DNA of 64,000 nt from Dolomedes plantarius (lineage: Eukaryota > Arthropoda > Arachnida > Araneae > Dolomedidae): assembly GCA_907164885.2 (NCBI GenBank), contig OU015490.1:19690613-19754612 (forward strand), read 5' to 3'. The position numbers and the translations under genes were made by a program. This document shows positions 1 through 12,800 of this stretch, piece by piece; the first letter of the stretch is position 1, and every line of letters begins with the position of its first letter. Below the pieces are notes generated by a model. The model worked only from the letters and a program-made list of their open reading frames with translations. It was not told the origin of the DNA and ran no database searches.

Positions 1-579
1 AATTCTTTATAAATATTCAGTGAACAGAATGTATCTCAGAATCTTAAAATTCTAACGACTTAAATGAAGTAAAATTTAAAGTAAAGCCTAGTTAAATTTT
101 TATAGCTCAAAAATGATTCAGCACTAGTAGTAAAATTATTCTGAAGTTTTTCAGCATTTTGTAAACTTAACTGAATTTTCTTTGAACACTCTTTAAAAAT
201 AATAATCATTTGATTTCTCACACTCTGGTGGATGTTATTCTACAGGTTATAGCTGTCTGAATTTCAGAAATTATCAAATTTTACTCAGTTACAATGGACA
301 TATAATTCAGAGCTATTAAAATTGATTGTTTCTCATATTCCTAAATGTGGTTCTTTTAATACGAATTTAGGCTTTTGTTAATCTGCTACAAATTAATTTT
401 GCATGTTAGAAGTAGCATTCATGAAACTTCAGATTTTAAGTGGTGTCTTGAGAGTAATACATTTATATTTTGCGTTAGATTAAGTTTTTATTGCTTTCTG
501 GTTTTACTGTTTACCTCTCTTTTTCTGAGATGAATGTCCCTTAAACCTATTATATTTTCAAATTTTTGTTTTTCAAAAG
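1..579. other. Upstream intronic DNA of TAF4, no gene seen
   Basis: AT-rich sequence without a convincing coding stretch, RNA gene or mobile element. It is interpreted as intron because the first certain TAF4 exon, at 3750, starts in the middle of the protein and needs upstream exons outside the window. Confidence 0.5.
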
Positions 580-627
580 GACTTCAATTATTCTGGCTTC
601 AAATATGACTACTACAATCACAATATG
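580..627 (+). CDS. Candidate 16-codon upstream TAF4 micro-exon
   Basis: A pyrimidine-rich tract ending in CAAAAG precedes 580 and GTAAGT follows 627. The 48 bases between are open in phase 0, reading DFNYSGFKYDYYNHNM, and phase 0 matches the start of the certain exon at 3750. One alternative frame would create a stop across the junction and the other has an internal stop. I do not recognise the peptide as TAF4, whose region upstream of the TAFH domain is poorly conserved, so this rests on splice signals and phase only. It could be chance. Confidence 0.3.
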
Positions 628-3600
628 GTAAGTTTGATTCTAGACGCCACCTGCACTAGGCTGCCCATCAGTGTGTGTCCTCACAACACGCTATGTGTTT
701 GCATAAAAATACCTTCAATCCTTTCTAGAACCACTACTCCTTATCTTTGTGCTGCTTTTTCCCCGTGTATGTCATTAGTTTGCTCTTCTAAACATTCCTG
801 GATAGATTTGGTGGGGGGATGATTCAACTTTTAATGATTTACAATGCAAGGACTTAATATGATTATACATGTATGCATTCATACACTGACATTAAGCTTT
901 AAAAACTTATTTGTTTAGAGATAATCTAAATTGTGTATTCGTATCTGTATATACTTGTATATAAATACTCAGAGTATAGAAATGTTTAACATTATACGAA
1001 ACTTATATCATTGGTGAAAGGGGTTTGTGTGGTATGGGTATAGAATAAAATGTAGGTACTGAATGAAAAATTATTAATAGATAGTATATATATATGCACA
1101 CACTTTATTAAGTATATTCTCTTTAAAATTATAACATATTTTTTGCTTTTATTGTATTGAAAAAATAACTAATTAATTTAGAAACTTTCAAGCTCAACTT
1201 TTCTCCTAAAAATGTTATTTTTGACCATTAGAGGAGTTTTTCCTTCTCCCAAATTTGAAAAAAAAAAATTAAGTTGACAGAAAAGTTCATTCGGTTTTTA
1301 AGTAAAAATTAGACACATATTTGATTTTTACCAATTACTTTTTTGAACAACATGTTTACCATTTTGTTCCAGTACAGTCTTCAATCTTTAAAGCAACTTC
1401 ATAATTTCATCTTGCCAAAACTTACACTGTACAAATCTTTTTGTATCTTTTAGTTGCATTTTTACCTTTCTTGAAATAATGCGTAGTATGCCGAAACTGT
1501 TGCTAATTTTCTTCCATCTTCAATATTAAAATGGCTCATAAAAATTATCCAATTTTGATAAGTTATTGTTTTAAATGCACCCTGATATGACAGCTGTCAC
1601 AACACAATCTAACAAAAATTGTTTTGAATGACGCTAAAGATAACTAAGCTTTACTAGACACATCTTACTAAAAACCGAATGAACCTTTTTGGCCAACCCA
1701 ATGTTTGTATGTTGTTTCTTTGTAAAGAAAGAGTTGCCTGATTGGTTATATTTCCTATAATGTTTCTTTAGCATATAGCACTAATACTGAGTGTTTTCTT
1801 TTTGTTATTTATGTTGCTTAAGATTTATTTTTCCTGTTTGAATATTTATTGAAGTTTGAATGAAAATCTTTATGAAGTAAATTTTTATATTTGGTTCTCA
1901 ATGTTATCACATTGGAAAATTTAACATTGATTTTTCCTTATAGTTTTGGATTTTTCTAATTTTAATAGCTCTTTTTCTGTAATAAAAATGTTATACAGCA
2001 TTCAAGTGACTAAGGGACTGTATTTGTTATAAAAGTATAGATACTGAATTCATATAATGCTTATGTATAAAAATATAATGTTTTATAAGAACTAATATTA
2101 ACTTTTTCTTTCAAATATTCTTAAATTTGATTTTTTTTTCTCTATTTAATGGTAATATTTAATTGGTCATGATTAAAGAATGCTTTGATTTGAATTTTGG
2201 TCTATGGGCAGTACTGATTCTTATTAGTTTAGAAAGACCTTAATATAGTACCAAATAATTCTATTTTTTTTATAATTAAATTTTTTTTTATGGAGGTGGG
2301 ATTTGTTTGTTAATGGACAAACAAACATAACATGCCTTATTTTTCTTTAAATATATAGAACTTTAAAAACTAAATCTTTTATCAGTTTAAAATTGTGAAC
2401 TGTAATTTATATAAATAAGTTGATATTATCTATAAGAACTAAATAGTTTGTAATAAAGCCTCATATTAATTTACTATGAGTCTTAGATTATGCAATATTC
2501 TCATTGGAATTTAAGCTTTTTTACTTAGATTTATTCCTATGCTATGCCTTTTATATGTATTTATACATGATCATTTGTACATTGTAAATTTTTAAACATT
2601 AAAGTAATGTTGTATTTATAAATTACTCCGGTAGTGAACACATAAGCCCTTTATAAGTTAGCTATAGTAGCCATTAATTGACCATATAAGTTGTGTCATA
2701 AGTACATTCATCTTAATTCTTTCTTCCTTTATATGCATGTTTAGAAATTGACAAGGATGATTATAAGACCAAAATATGTTTAAGTGGTATGGTAATCAAA
2801 ACTATACAATGATTGATATACTGGTATTTAGTTTATAGATTTGTTACATCTGTTTAGAATAATTTTAAACTTTGCATATTTATCTGCCTGTTATGCCAAA
2901 TTTAGATAAATATATTAAAAGTTCCATAAATTAGCATATTAATTGGTGACTAATCCTGTTCGGGGATTGTGTTGTAAAGCAGAAAATTCCCCCTTTCTCT
3001 TTTGGATATGTAGGAATTAAAGAAAAATTGTGAGAATTTTTTCAATAAAATGATAAGAATATAATTTTTGTGTTGTTTAAGGATGATAGAAAACATATCC
3101 ATATGATCTAAGTTACCTTACTGTGTTGAGAATGTGGTATTCTTGGCTTATGATCATTTTCTTTTTTGTAGTGATCATTGACTGCATCATTCACATATTA
3201 TAACATGATGGATTTACTTTGTGCATAGGGACGAAAGATTGTGAACTTGAAGGTGTTGTTGCAGTGTTCTTTTTTAACTTTCTAGAATTTGGCAATTCAG
3301 TTTTATGTTATAAGTTTTACTCTACATTTTGCATTTTAAATTTTCTGTGACAGAAAATTTTAACAATTCATCTAGCAACTTGGGAACAGGTAATAATACT
3401 TTAAGGAATGTATTGGTTTCAAAAATTTTCAACTAATGTCAGAGATTTTTAATGAATATTTTAGGATGTATGTTTTGCACATCTGTTTGTTAAAAGGTAC
3501 TTTCTCAAAGCTATCTGCTTTTGTTTTGCACATAATTTGAAGCTTCTTACAAGTGTGTCTTTATTTTCTCTCATGTAGCATTTAATCTATAGTTGTATAA

Positions 3601-3749
3601 AAAAATTTGTATAAAATTTTGTATTTCATTAACCAATTTAAATAAAATAATTAAATTTGAATTCACATTTCAAGGCTATGTCTCTTTCAATTATTGAAAA
3701 TATTCTTCACACCTTTGGAGGTTTAGAAAATTGTCTTTTTGTTATTTAG
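628..3749 (+). other. TAF4 intron upstream of the TAFH exon
   Basis: Non-coding AT-rich DNA, interpreted as intron. It holds a mariner-type MITE at about 1271-1700. I see nothing else in it apart from homopolymer runs. Confidence 0.5.
1271..1700. mobile_element. Mariner-type MITE with terminal inverted repeats
   Basis: The left end contains AAAGTTCATTCGGTTTTT and the right end contains AAAAACCGAATGAACC followed by TTTTTGGCCAACCCA. These are inverted copies of each other and match the general form of mariner ends (GGTTGGCCAAAAAGTTCATTCGG). About 430 bp lie between, with no open transposase frame, only faint minus-strand similarity to mariner sequence. It is a non-autonomous or badly decayed element in a TAF4 intron. 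The outermost left bases have diverged, so the exact boundary and the TA duplication are uncertain. Confidence 0.7.
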
Positions 3750-3869
3750 ATGTCTCCAAATACCATTAAGAAAAAATGTCAAAACTTCCTGAGCACTCTG
3801 ATCAAACTTGCCGGAGATCAAGCTTCAAAAACTGCTAACAATGTTAAGAAACTTATTCAAAGTCTCATA
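3750..3869 (+). CDS. TAF4: TAF4 exon: first half of TAFH domain
   Basis: Forty codons in phase 0 between TTATTTAG and GTAAGT. It begins MSPNTIKKKCQNFLSTLIKL and carries the first helices of TAFH/NHR1. The leading Met is probably internal, not a start codon, because TAF4 has a long region before this domain. Confidence 0.92.
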
Positions 3870-6800
3870 GTAAGTAAACAAATGCTATATTTTTCATTCT
3901 GGTCATAGTATTTGTGTAGAATAATAAATAATCAATATAAAACATTATTTTAGGATGGTACCATGGAGCCTGAAGAATTTTCAACTCAACTTCAAAAGGA
4001 GTTACGATCATCACCTCAACCCTACTTAATTCATTTTTTAAAAGTTAGTATTCATTAGTTTATGCGCAGTTATATATATGTATGCTGCTTAATTTACATG
4101 CACATATGTAAGTGTTAAAGAAAATACTTTGAGATATTTAAATGGGCAATAAGTGTAACTGTGAAATAATGATTATTTTCTTTAAAAAACACTGAACATA
4201 ATCCTTCTGTTATCAAGTTATTTTTCTATATTTGGAATAAATTCTTGGTTCTCTGCTGCATTGCTCAAATTACTGCTAAAAGTTTTAAAATTAGGCTCTT
4301 TAATTGTAGATACTATAACCTAAGAGAGTAATTTTAGCTTGTCATCTCGGAATATAAATTTAAATACTGTAAATAAAAAATAAAAAAATGAGCTTGACAC
4401 TCTGTTTAGTATTTTCATAACTAATTGTGTTGATAATTTCTTAAAGTATGCATAATTTTGAAACTTTTAAACATTTGAAATTTTAGACAGAGTTTTGAAA
4501 TATATTCTATTATGTATCCAATTTCAAATATTAACAATCATTTACTCTTAGATTTTTATTCATATTTTTTAAAGATATGATTTCTATAAACACTTCAAAA
4601 TTTTTGCAATGATCCATTACTTCATGTCAGTATAAATGGTGGCAGTAGAAGTGGACAACAGTCTTAGTTATGAATTTGATTACCATTTTAGTTTCATACT
4701 TCTGGCAATTTTCTTTTGCACTTTATCTGTGTCATGCTAAATTTCTGGAAATTCCAGGTTAAAAAAAAAAAAAATTATATCCTTAAGTCTTGTATACCAT
4801 TCTGAAATTTTAGATAATAACAACATTTGCATAAATTTGTTATAGGTTCTGTTTAAAAGAGAACTATATTTGCATATCTAAATGAACTATTATCTTGTTG
4901 TGCATCCATATATATGCCAATATCTCTTTGATTAAAATTGAAGTATAAGTTTCTTGTCATGTAAAGGAAACCAGAATAGTGCCATATTATCACCAATGAT
5001 GTCATAGTGTGCTCATGCAACCAGAGCTGTTTGTGAGAAAATACCTTGAAATTGAATTCTCTGCAATTATCCTTATATGTATTACTCATACATTGGGGGC
5101 ATTGTGGTGTAGGTTCACATAGGAAAGTTTAGTTTCTGTCACATGAGATTTGAAACTGGTGTTTGTGGTCAGTTGATTTTTTTTTCTTTCTTTCTTTCAA
5201 ACTTTTTTTAAAAATGAATTCATTTATTTATTTCCAATACAGCAGGCACAGAGATATTGTCCTTGGCCAAAAGCACAGTACAGAATTCATAATACAAAGC
5301 ACAAAATTAAATACAAGCAGACAAAATTCTCTAGCCTCCCAATAATGGGTAAAAACAGAACTACTATGATGTGCTGGTAAGAAGGTGGTCAGCAATCATC
5401 AGTTTGTCGCTGCTGCAGAGGGGGCACATGGGGCTATTCAGTATGTTGATTCGATAAAGATGAGCAGCGAGACAGTCGTCAATCTAAAAGCTGTGACATC
5501 CCAATCTCTTGGGTGTTCAGGCAACCGAAGGATAGAGAAGTACCATGATTTTCCTTTGGCAAGTTCTTTCAGTTCAAGCTCTTGTAGTTGTTTAATTTTC
5601 AAATTTATTAAATGTGCAGCTGATCTATAGTTAACTGAACTGCACAAAGCTTGAGTGACATTAGTGGCTTTCTTTGCCTACTCATCCACCATCTCATTAC
5701 TGTGGATTCCACAGTGGGATGGGATCCATTGGAGAACTGTTTTTCTGAACTCTAACAATTCGCTCAGAATGGATCGACAATCCAAAACGGCACTGGATGA
5801 GGGGCTTTGGTCAAAATTCACAATTGTCGGTATGGCTGCCTGAGAGTCAGAGATAATTACAGTCTGTACAAAATCGGTAAGGCATCAACTCAAATTTTTT
5901 CATTGACCTATAAAACTATGAAACAAATTTGAGGAGAAATTAGATGAAATTTAATTGATCTGAGGTAAAATCAAAATCTTTTTATTTGAATATTATAAAT
6001 ATTCTTCCTATGAGGGTTGTGAATAAAATGTTTTTGTATAAATATTCGAACATACAGTTAAACCTCAAATTTTAGTGTATTTAATATTCTTCAATTGGCT
6101 TACTAACTTTTTTTTAAAATCATTTTTCATTATGTGTTTGAGAGTGTATAAAATTATCTTCTCCTGTAATAAATCTTGTAGATATTTTTCTATGTCTACA
6201 TAAATTTTTGACATCATAACCTTTAAGATGCTAATTAAGGGCAGCCAATTTCATTACAGCTAATACATGATTTATTTTAAGAGGTCACAATGAATGTGCA
6301 GACCTGCCAACTTTCTGGATTTACCCTGGCAATGCCGGATTTTTAATGCATATTCCGGGTTTCCAGAATGGACACTATTATTACCAGATTTTTAATCACA
6401 TAACAAAAATATCTACTCGGTTCAGGTCATCTATGTCAAGGGAAACCTTAGAAAATTTGCTAATATGCAAATTGAACCCACAAGGACACTGTTATGAAGA
6501 ACAATTTGACAATAAATTTTTACAAAGAGCAAAATCAACTACAGTAAATGCTACAAAAATTCCAAGATTTTTTGCAATTAATTAAAACAAACATTTTAAA
6601 GAAATAGAAGTACTCAAAATATAGACTGCTGGGGTCCCTGCTAGTGTAAATATGATGTACATTAAAATGTATGATTAAAATTCCAAATATATATAACTTT
6701 TGTTTAATATTATAATTTCAAGATGTGCTGAACAGTAAGGAAATATTTTGAACTATGTAATATTATTAAAGAGATCCTATAAACTATAAGTAAGTATACA

Positions 6801-9800
6801 TTATAATTCTTTTATGATTTTTTACTATACTGTTTTCTGTTATGTCGATTATTTTATGCATGGTAGAATATTGCAGGATTTTGCTCTTACTGAGGTTGGC
6901 AGATCTGAATGTGACTTTTATTTATTTTTAAAACCAATTAGGCTTAGAAGTTGTTTTTGATTCTGTAATCTATTTTATCATCAGCTTGAAATATTTGTAT
7001 GAAGGTCTGACATAAGCTTGTTTATTTTTTCCAGAAAAGTTTACCTCATGTAAGACAATCTTTAATGACTAAAGAAATGACAATTGATGGAATTCGTCCA
7101 CCTCCTTTACCTGCTGCCTCTGTTCAAACAACAGCCCCTACGACAGTGGTGAGTTTGAAAAGTTTCTAATTTATTTTATTTAATTTTTAAGAATTATATT
7201 TTTAAAAAAATAGGAAAGAAACTCAGTTTTGTATTTTAAATATACGCCAAAATGTTATGCATTGAATTCATTATTTAGCCTTTCTCTGTTAAAAGTCGCC
7301 ATTGCATTGCTATGTAGCTTGTTTTTTGGAAATTTTGGCGAACTTGAAAAGTGCAGAAGAGCAAATCTGTGATAGTGTTAGCAATAGTACTTTAGTGCTA
7401 AAAACAAAAAAAACCCTATTTCATGTATTAATTTTTATTATAATCATCCAACAGGTTGGAACACTTAGACCAACCATTGCTCCTTCTCCTAGAAATATTG
7501 TTACAACAGTTGCTGGAAGTGCCTTAACAGCTCAACTCTCTCAGGCTCCTGGTAACACAATATTGACTCAGCGACTAATAGCAGTATGTTTTTTTTTTTT
7601 CTCCATATTCATTTAAGAGCAAATGCTGTGTTGTTATTTTTTTTTAATTTTAGATTTTAGGGTAAGACTTATTGAATGTAATTATTTTAAAATAATATAT
7701 GTATACACACAGAATGAAGTCTGAAGGTTTCACTGTAGCAAAAAGTGGATTCCTTTAGAAAATAAAATTCACCAACCATGAGGCATTTCACGTATCACCA
7801 TTATACATAGTTCTTGTAATATTTTAAACAGCAACTGAAAAGTATTCTAAAAGAAATAATTTTGCTCTCATTAGATACAATTTAAGCTTTTTTAGTGCAG
7901 ACTATGGATAACAGTTAAAAAATGCAAATCTGTGCTAACAATTAAAAATTATAGAAAGCAACTCTATTGATAAAAAAAAACTAAATAAATAATAATGCTT
8001 ATATAGCTATCAGCATACTTTGGAAAACAATTTTTTTCCTATTTTTTAAAGGCTTAACCTTTAATTTCATGGGATATGCTCTTTTAAGTCTGTCTTCTCT
8101 TTTTTTTACATAAAACGAAGAAACCTCTCTTTAAATTGCTGTCCGATGTGGCTTTTAAGTGTGTTTGTCTGGATGATAATTTTGGACAGATTATTTTTCT
8201 TGCTCCTAGAGAAATTTTCTTATTTGAAGATACTTTATAAGTTAACAAAACTATAAAATATCTCCTTAATTTTTCTTCCCAAATGTTAGTAGCTGTGAGC
8301 TTATTAACAGTTATATCACATGGTTAATACTAGCTAGTTTTACTATTAGCATTAATCATTGAATGAACTTTGGTAATTTGAATAGCTGCTATTCAAAGTG
8401 TTACATTACCATAAAAACAAGAATTCAATGATGATATTTTGAAGACTGAAATTAAAATAATTTGAAAATGTTTTTAGAATTTTATTGCAATGACTTACTT
8501 CTGGTTTCTGTTTGTGTTATTATATTCACACTGTATATTTATGGCAATCATTAAGTAAAAAATTCAAAACATGGATTTATGCCTGAAGGTAATATATATC
8601 AACATATTGTATTTGTATATAAGGATTATTTGTATGTCTCAATAAGCTTAAAATATTATAAGAAGTCATTATTTATTCTTATTTTTATGTTATAAATTTT
8701 TTTTTCTTTGTACAGTGGAATCTCGATACATCATTTTTCCGTATGTGTCGTTCATTTTATCCAGTCCCAATTATCATATTTCTTTGTTATGTGTCCGCAT
8801 TTATCGTTCGTTTCAATCGGTCCCTTGAAAAATGATAGATCGAGATTCCACTGTATATTTAATTTTGGAATGAACGTGTATCATAAAAATTGAGACATAG
8901 TTTTATGAAAGAAACATTTCCTTTTCATAGCCAACAGTTCCTCCTGGTTCTAAAATAATAAGACCTATAAATATTGCTACAACGTTACACTCTTCATCTG
9001 TCTCTGGATTGATTGAAAGTTCTCCTGCTACAGTTGGAGCTCTACAGTCCAAAATCATGGCACCCAAACAAACCTCTGTTCTTAAATGCGCTCCAACCAC
9101 CAAGGAGAAAAAAGCATTTGTGTCTGTGAGGTGAGTGCCCATGGTGTTTCTTGTAAGGCATTTGGATAGCTTAAAATGTGTGTACTTGCATCTGCAACAA
9201 ATTATCATGAGGTACTTAACATTGCCTTTAATCACTGCAGTCCCAACTATCCAGAGTGTCTCTGAATTTTTGTAGTCAAAATAGAGGGATATGAGTAACA
9301 ATTAAGAAATATGGAAATCTGTACTATCATTTAAAAATGACTGAAATTAACTCTAATGATAAAAAATGCAAAAATCAACACTAAAGAGGGAAAAATGACA
9401 CGACTTATTTTGGGGGGCATGAAATTATTATGCCAAATTGACAGAATGCAAAATTCTGTTGTTATCATTTTAAATTTTTCCTCCCCTAGCTGAGTTTATT
9501 TCTGCACTAAATTACTTAATGCATTAATACAAGCTTTCACAACATATGGCCCACAGGCCATATGTGGCCCGTTTTGCTGTGGGTCGCCAGCTGAAAAAAG
9601 TTGGGAACCACTGCCCTATATTATTTTTAGATTTATAATATTACAAAAGGAATATATATGCACTGAATATTGGTATTTATATAATTTTGAAATTATTAAT
9701 TTAATTTTTGTTAGACAAAATATTTTTTGCTTTCCCATTTATCGTATTTTCTTGTGACCTGCAGCAGTTCTCCATAAAGTCTCCCTCTCTAGTGCTGAGA

Positions 9801-12800
9801 AACTTAGTACTCTGTACAATATTACACCAACTTTATCCCATCTGCTTGATGTTGGCCCCTCTCCTCCTACTTGCAGAGCCCCTTATTGCCTCACTATTGG
9901 AGTTTCTGAAAAGAAATGTGATGTAGTCCCTGAGGCCCTTAGGCCCTTGGTGGTTATTGCTACAAATTATCCAAGTGATGAATGGATTCACATTTATACT
10001 GATGACTCTGCGAGTGATGGTAAAACTGGTACTGGCCTTTACTGTGGAGGATTTTTTTAGGAATCCCACACAGTTGGTCTTAATGCCTCTAATTTTGACA
10101 CAGAGATCTATGCCATAAAAATTGCAATTTCAAACCTTCTGGGGTTGGGAACTACTCTTAGAAAGTCAGCTATCTTCATAGACTCCCAAGCTGCAATCTT
10201 GGCTATTGCTTCTTCTGCACCAAGCGAATGCTTCCTTATAGAGGAAGTTAAGGTTAGTCTGTCTAATGCAATTGTTTCTGGTTGGAAAATCATTCTTCAG
10301 TGGATTCTCAGCCATTGTAATACACCTGGAAACAAAAAAGCAGACCTCCTTGCTAAAAATGGCTGCAAATTAAATCAGCCACCTTTCCTCTTGTCCTTCT
10401 GCCAAATTAGTTCTGAGGTGAAGACAATAGAAAGATTTCTCAGACATAACTATGAATAAGACTCGATTGGTAGGACATGGAATACTCTGTTCTTGTCGCC
10501 CATCCAAATGGACTTTCCTCGTTCTGTCTTCACTGCAAATTTTAGACTTGCGACAGGTCATGACTTCCTTTGTGGACATCTGCACTGTATTGGTGTGATT
10601 AATACCTGACTGTGTTTTGTGCCCTTCGGGTGAAGTTATGAACTTTTTACATTTGGCGAACTGCAATGCACTTTCTTTTATGACTTTTACTCTCGACAAC
10701 TTTTATACTAAGGCTAAATTTTATTAGGCTGCCCGAGGGCTCATGGCTGATATTGCCACTGCCTGACATAGGAAAAAAAGTTCTCCATAAAGTAATATGG
10801 CAGGTATCGCATTTCGAGTTGTGCGGGCCTGCATTAGTATATAACTAGCAAAACAAATTCTCTTGATACTTGCGAATAATTTCTTCATTCCAAAGCTCAA
10901 ACTCTAGAAGGTACTTTGTGACTGAATGGCACTGACATCTCTGTATTCACTTTTAATTGGAATTAATTCACCAATGTAAAAGTGAAGAAGTTTAGCACCA
11001 GCATGCTTTACAACAGCCTTTTTCATTCTTACTGTAAGGGCCTGAGCAATACTTAACCAGTGAACACTTTGAGGACATTAAAACTCTATTGACTCTTAAT
11101 TTTTCTGGTTATAGAATTTTTTTCTGTGATTATCAACCTGTAGTATAAGGCCAGTCTGTTGTTTCTGGCCTTATACTACAGTTACTTAAGTTAAAATTAG
11201 TCACTGAGAGGTGAGTTAGAATTGCCAGTTATGCCCAAATAAAAATGATATTAACCCTTACGTCGGCTCATCTGTCTTGGAGACCGCTGATGCGCCTGTT
11301 TTGAAGGGTGGGGGTGATCAGACTGTTAAGGGTTTGCGAGTTCTTCAGTCAGGTCCAGACCTTCAAGTACAACACATCGGAGAATTTCCCCCGCTCGTAT
11401 TTTGTCGGTAAATTTAATCTTTGTAAAACATAGTCGGTCTTTTGGACCAATGAGCCTTGAACTGATTTAAATTTTTACCGGTCTGTATGACTGATAAGCC
11501 TTGAACCATACTAATTATCTGTCAGTCTGTATGCATTCTATTTCCAAGATCTTTGTTTTATTGTTGTAGCTAGCATGGATGGAAGAATTCCTCCTGTTTC
11601 ACAACGAACCAGACATTTTGTCTTTCTCGCACCATCAGATTGAAGAATCGGATTCTGAAATTTTTTTTGAATATTCTATTTTTTTTATTTACCCTTTTGA
11701 AGAACGAGATGTGGCAGTAGTTTTGCATTAATGACTTATAACTGCGAAAAACTTATAAAAGTAGGAAAATATCCTAATTTTATAGCATGGCGATCTGCGA
11801 GACTGATGAGCTGGGGAACAGTATAAAGAGAGATGAGCCGACATAAGGGTTAAAATAATATCACGTGATGATTTTAGTACTGTGCCTATAATGAAATGGA
11901 AAATGATGTGGAAAGTCGTTTCTAAATTGTAGGAGAAGAAATAATTTATCTGAGCCTCTCTTCACTGTATTTTTAGACCTAATATATTTTTTTAAAATTC
12001 AAACTTCTACAAAGGAAGTAGGGGAAAATAAAATTCTATATTTGCTTAGTTGGTGGTTTTTTTTCATTGTGGCAGGCACCTTTGCCTTTTAACATTTGTC
12101 CATTCTACACTACGAAATTGTTAGCTGCTTGTTATGGGAGCACTGTATAGGTGAACCAACATTACCCACCTCAATTTAGACTGAGCACCCCAGGGACAAC
12201 ATGTGGTATGCTGTACCCACAAACCACACGAAGGGACTTCACAAATGTGTCTAAAAGGGGCGGAAAATGACAATTCTTTTGTGGAGGTAAAGAAATAAAC
12301 TTTAAATGAGAAATTAAGAAAGAAAAATAAAAAGATTTTTAAGAAATAAATTTCCTTGTAACTGGCATGTGAGAGGAGATAAAATACTCTAACAAGTTAA
12401 CTTTTCTTTTTAATCGAAAAATAATGTGATGACATGTGTTAAAGAGTTTGGTAATAAATTCATTGTATTGCTGCTTTCAGAGATGAAGATGACATCAATG
12501 ATGTTGCTGCAATGGGTGGAGTAAACTTAGTGGAAGAAAGTCAGCGAATTCTTGCCACCAATTCTGAACTGATTGGAACTCAAATAAGGTCCTGCAAAGA
12601 TGAAAATCATTTCTTATCAAGTGCTCTTCACAGGAAACTTTTAACTATTGGTAAGTTTTAAAAGATAGGTTTGATGCTATTCAATTTTTATCAATCGGAT
12701 AAATGTTAAGTTTTTTATTATTACTTTTTAGTTTTCTTTAAAGAAAATTTTCATTTGTCTTTGTACAGCAAAAAAACGTGGTTTAGAAGAAGTTCGTAGT

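Noticed and set aside
7302..7616. 104-codon ORF treated as a separate gene
   Set aside because: It is a TAF4 exon (7455-7583) read together with flanking intron.
10794..11080. Minus-strand open stretch (ALTVRMKKAVVKHAGAKL...) next to the LINE
   Set aside because: About 55 codons are open, looking slightly protein-like, but it has a stop and I could not match it to a family. It could be an old pseudogene into which the LINE inserted. Not strong enough to call.
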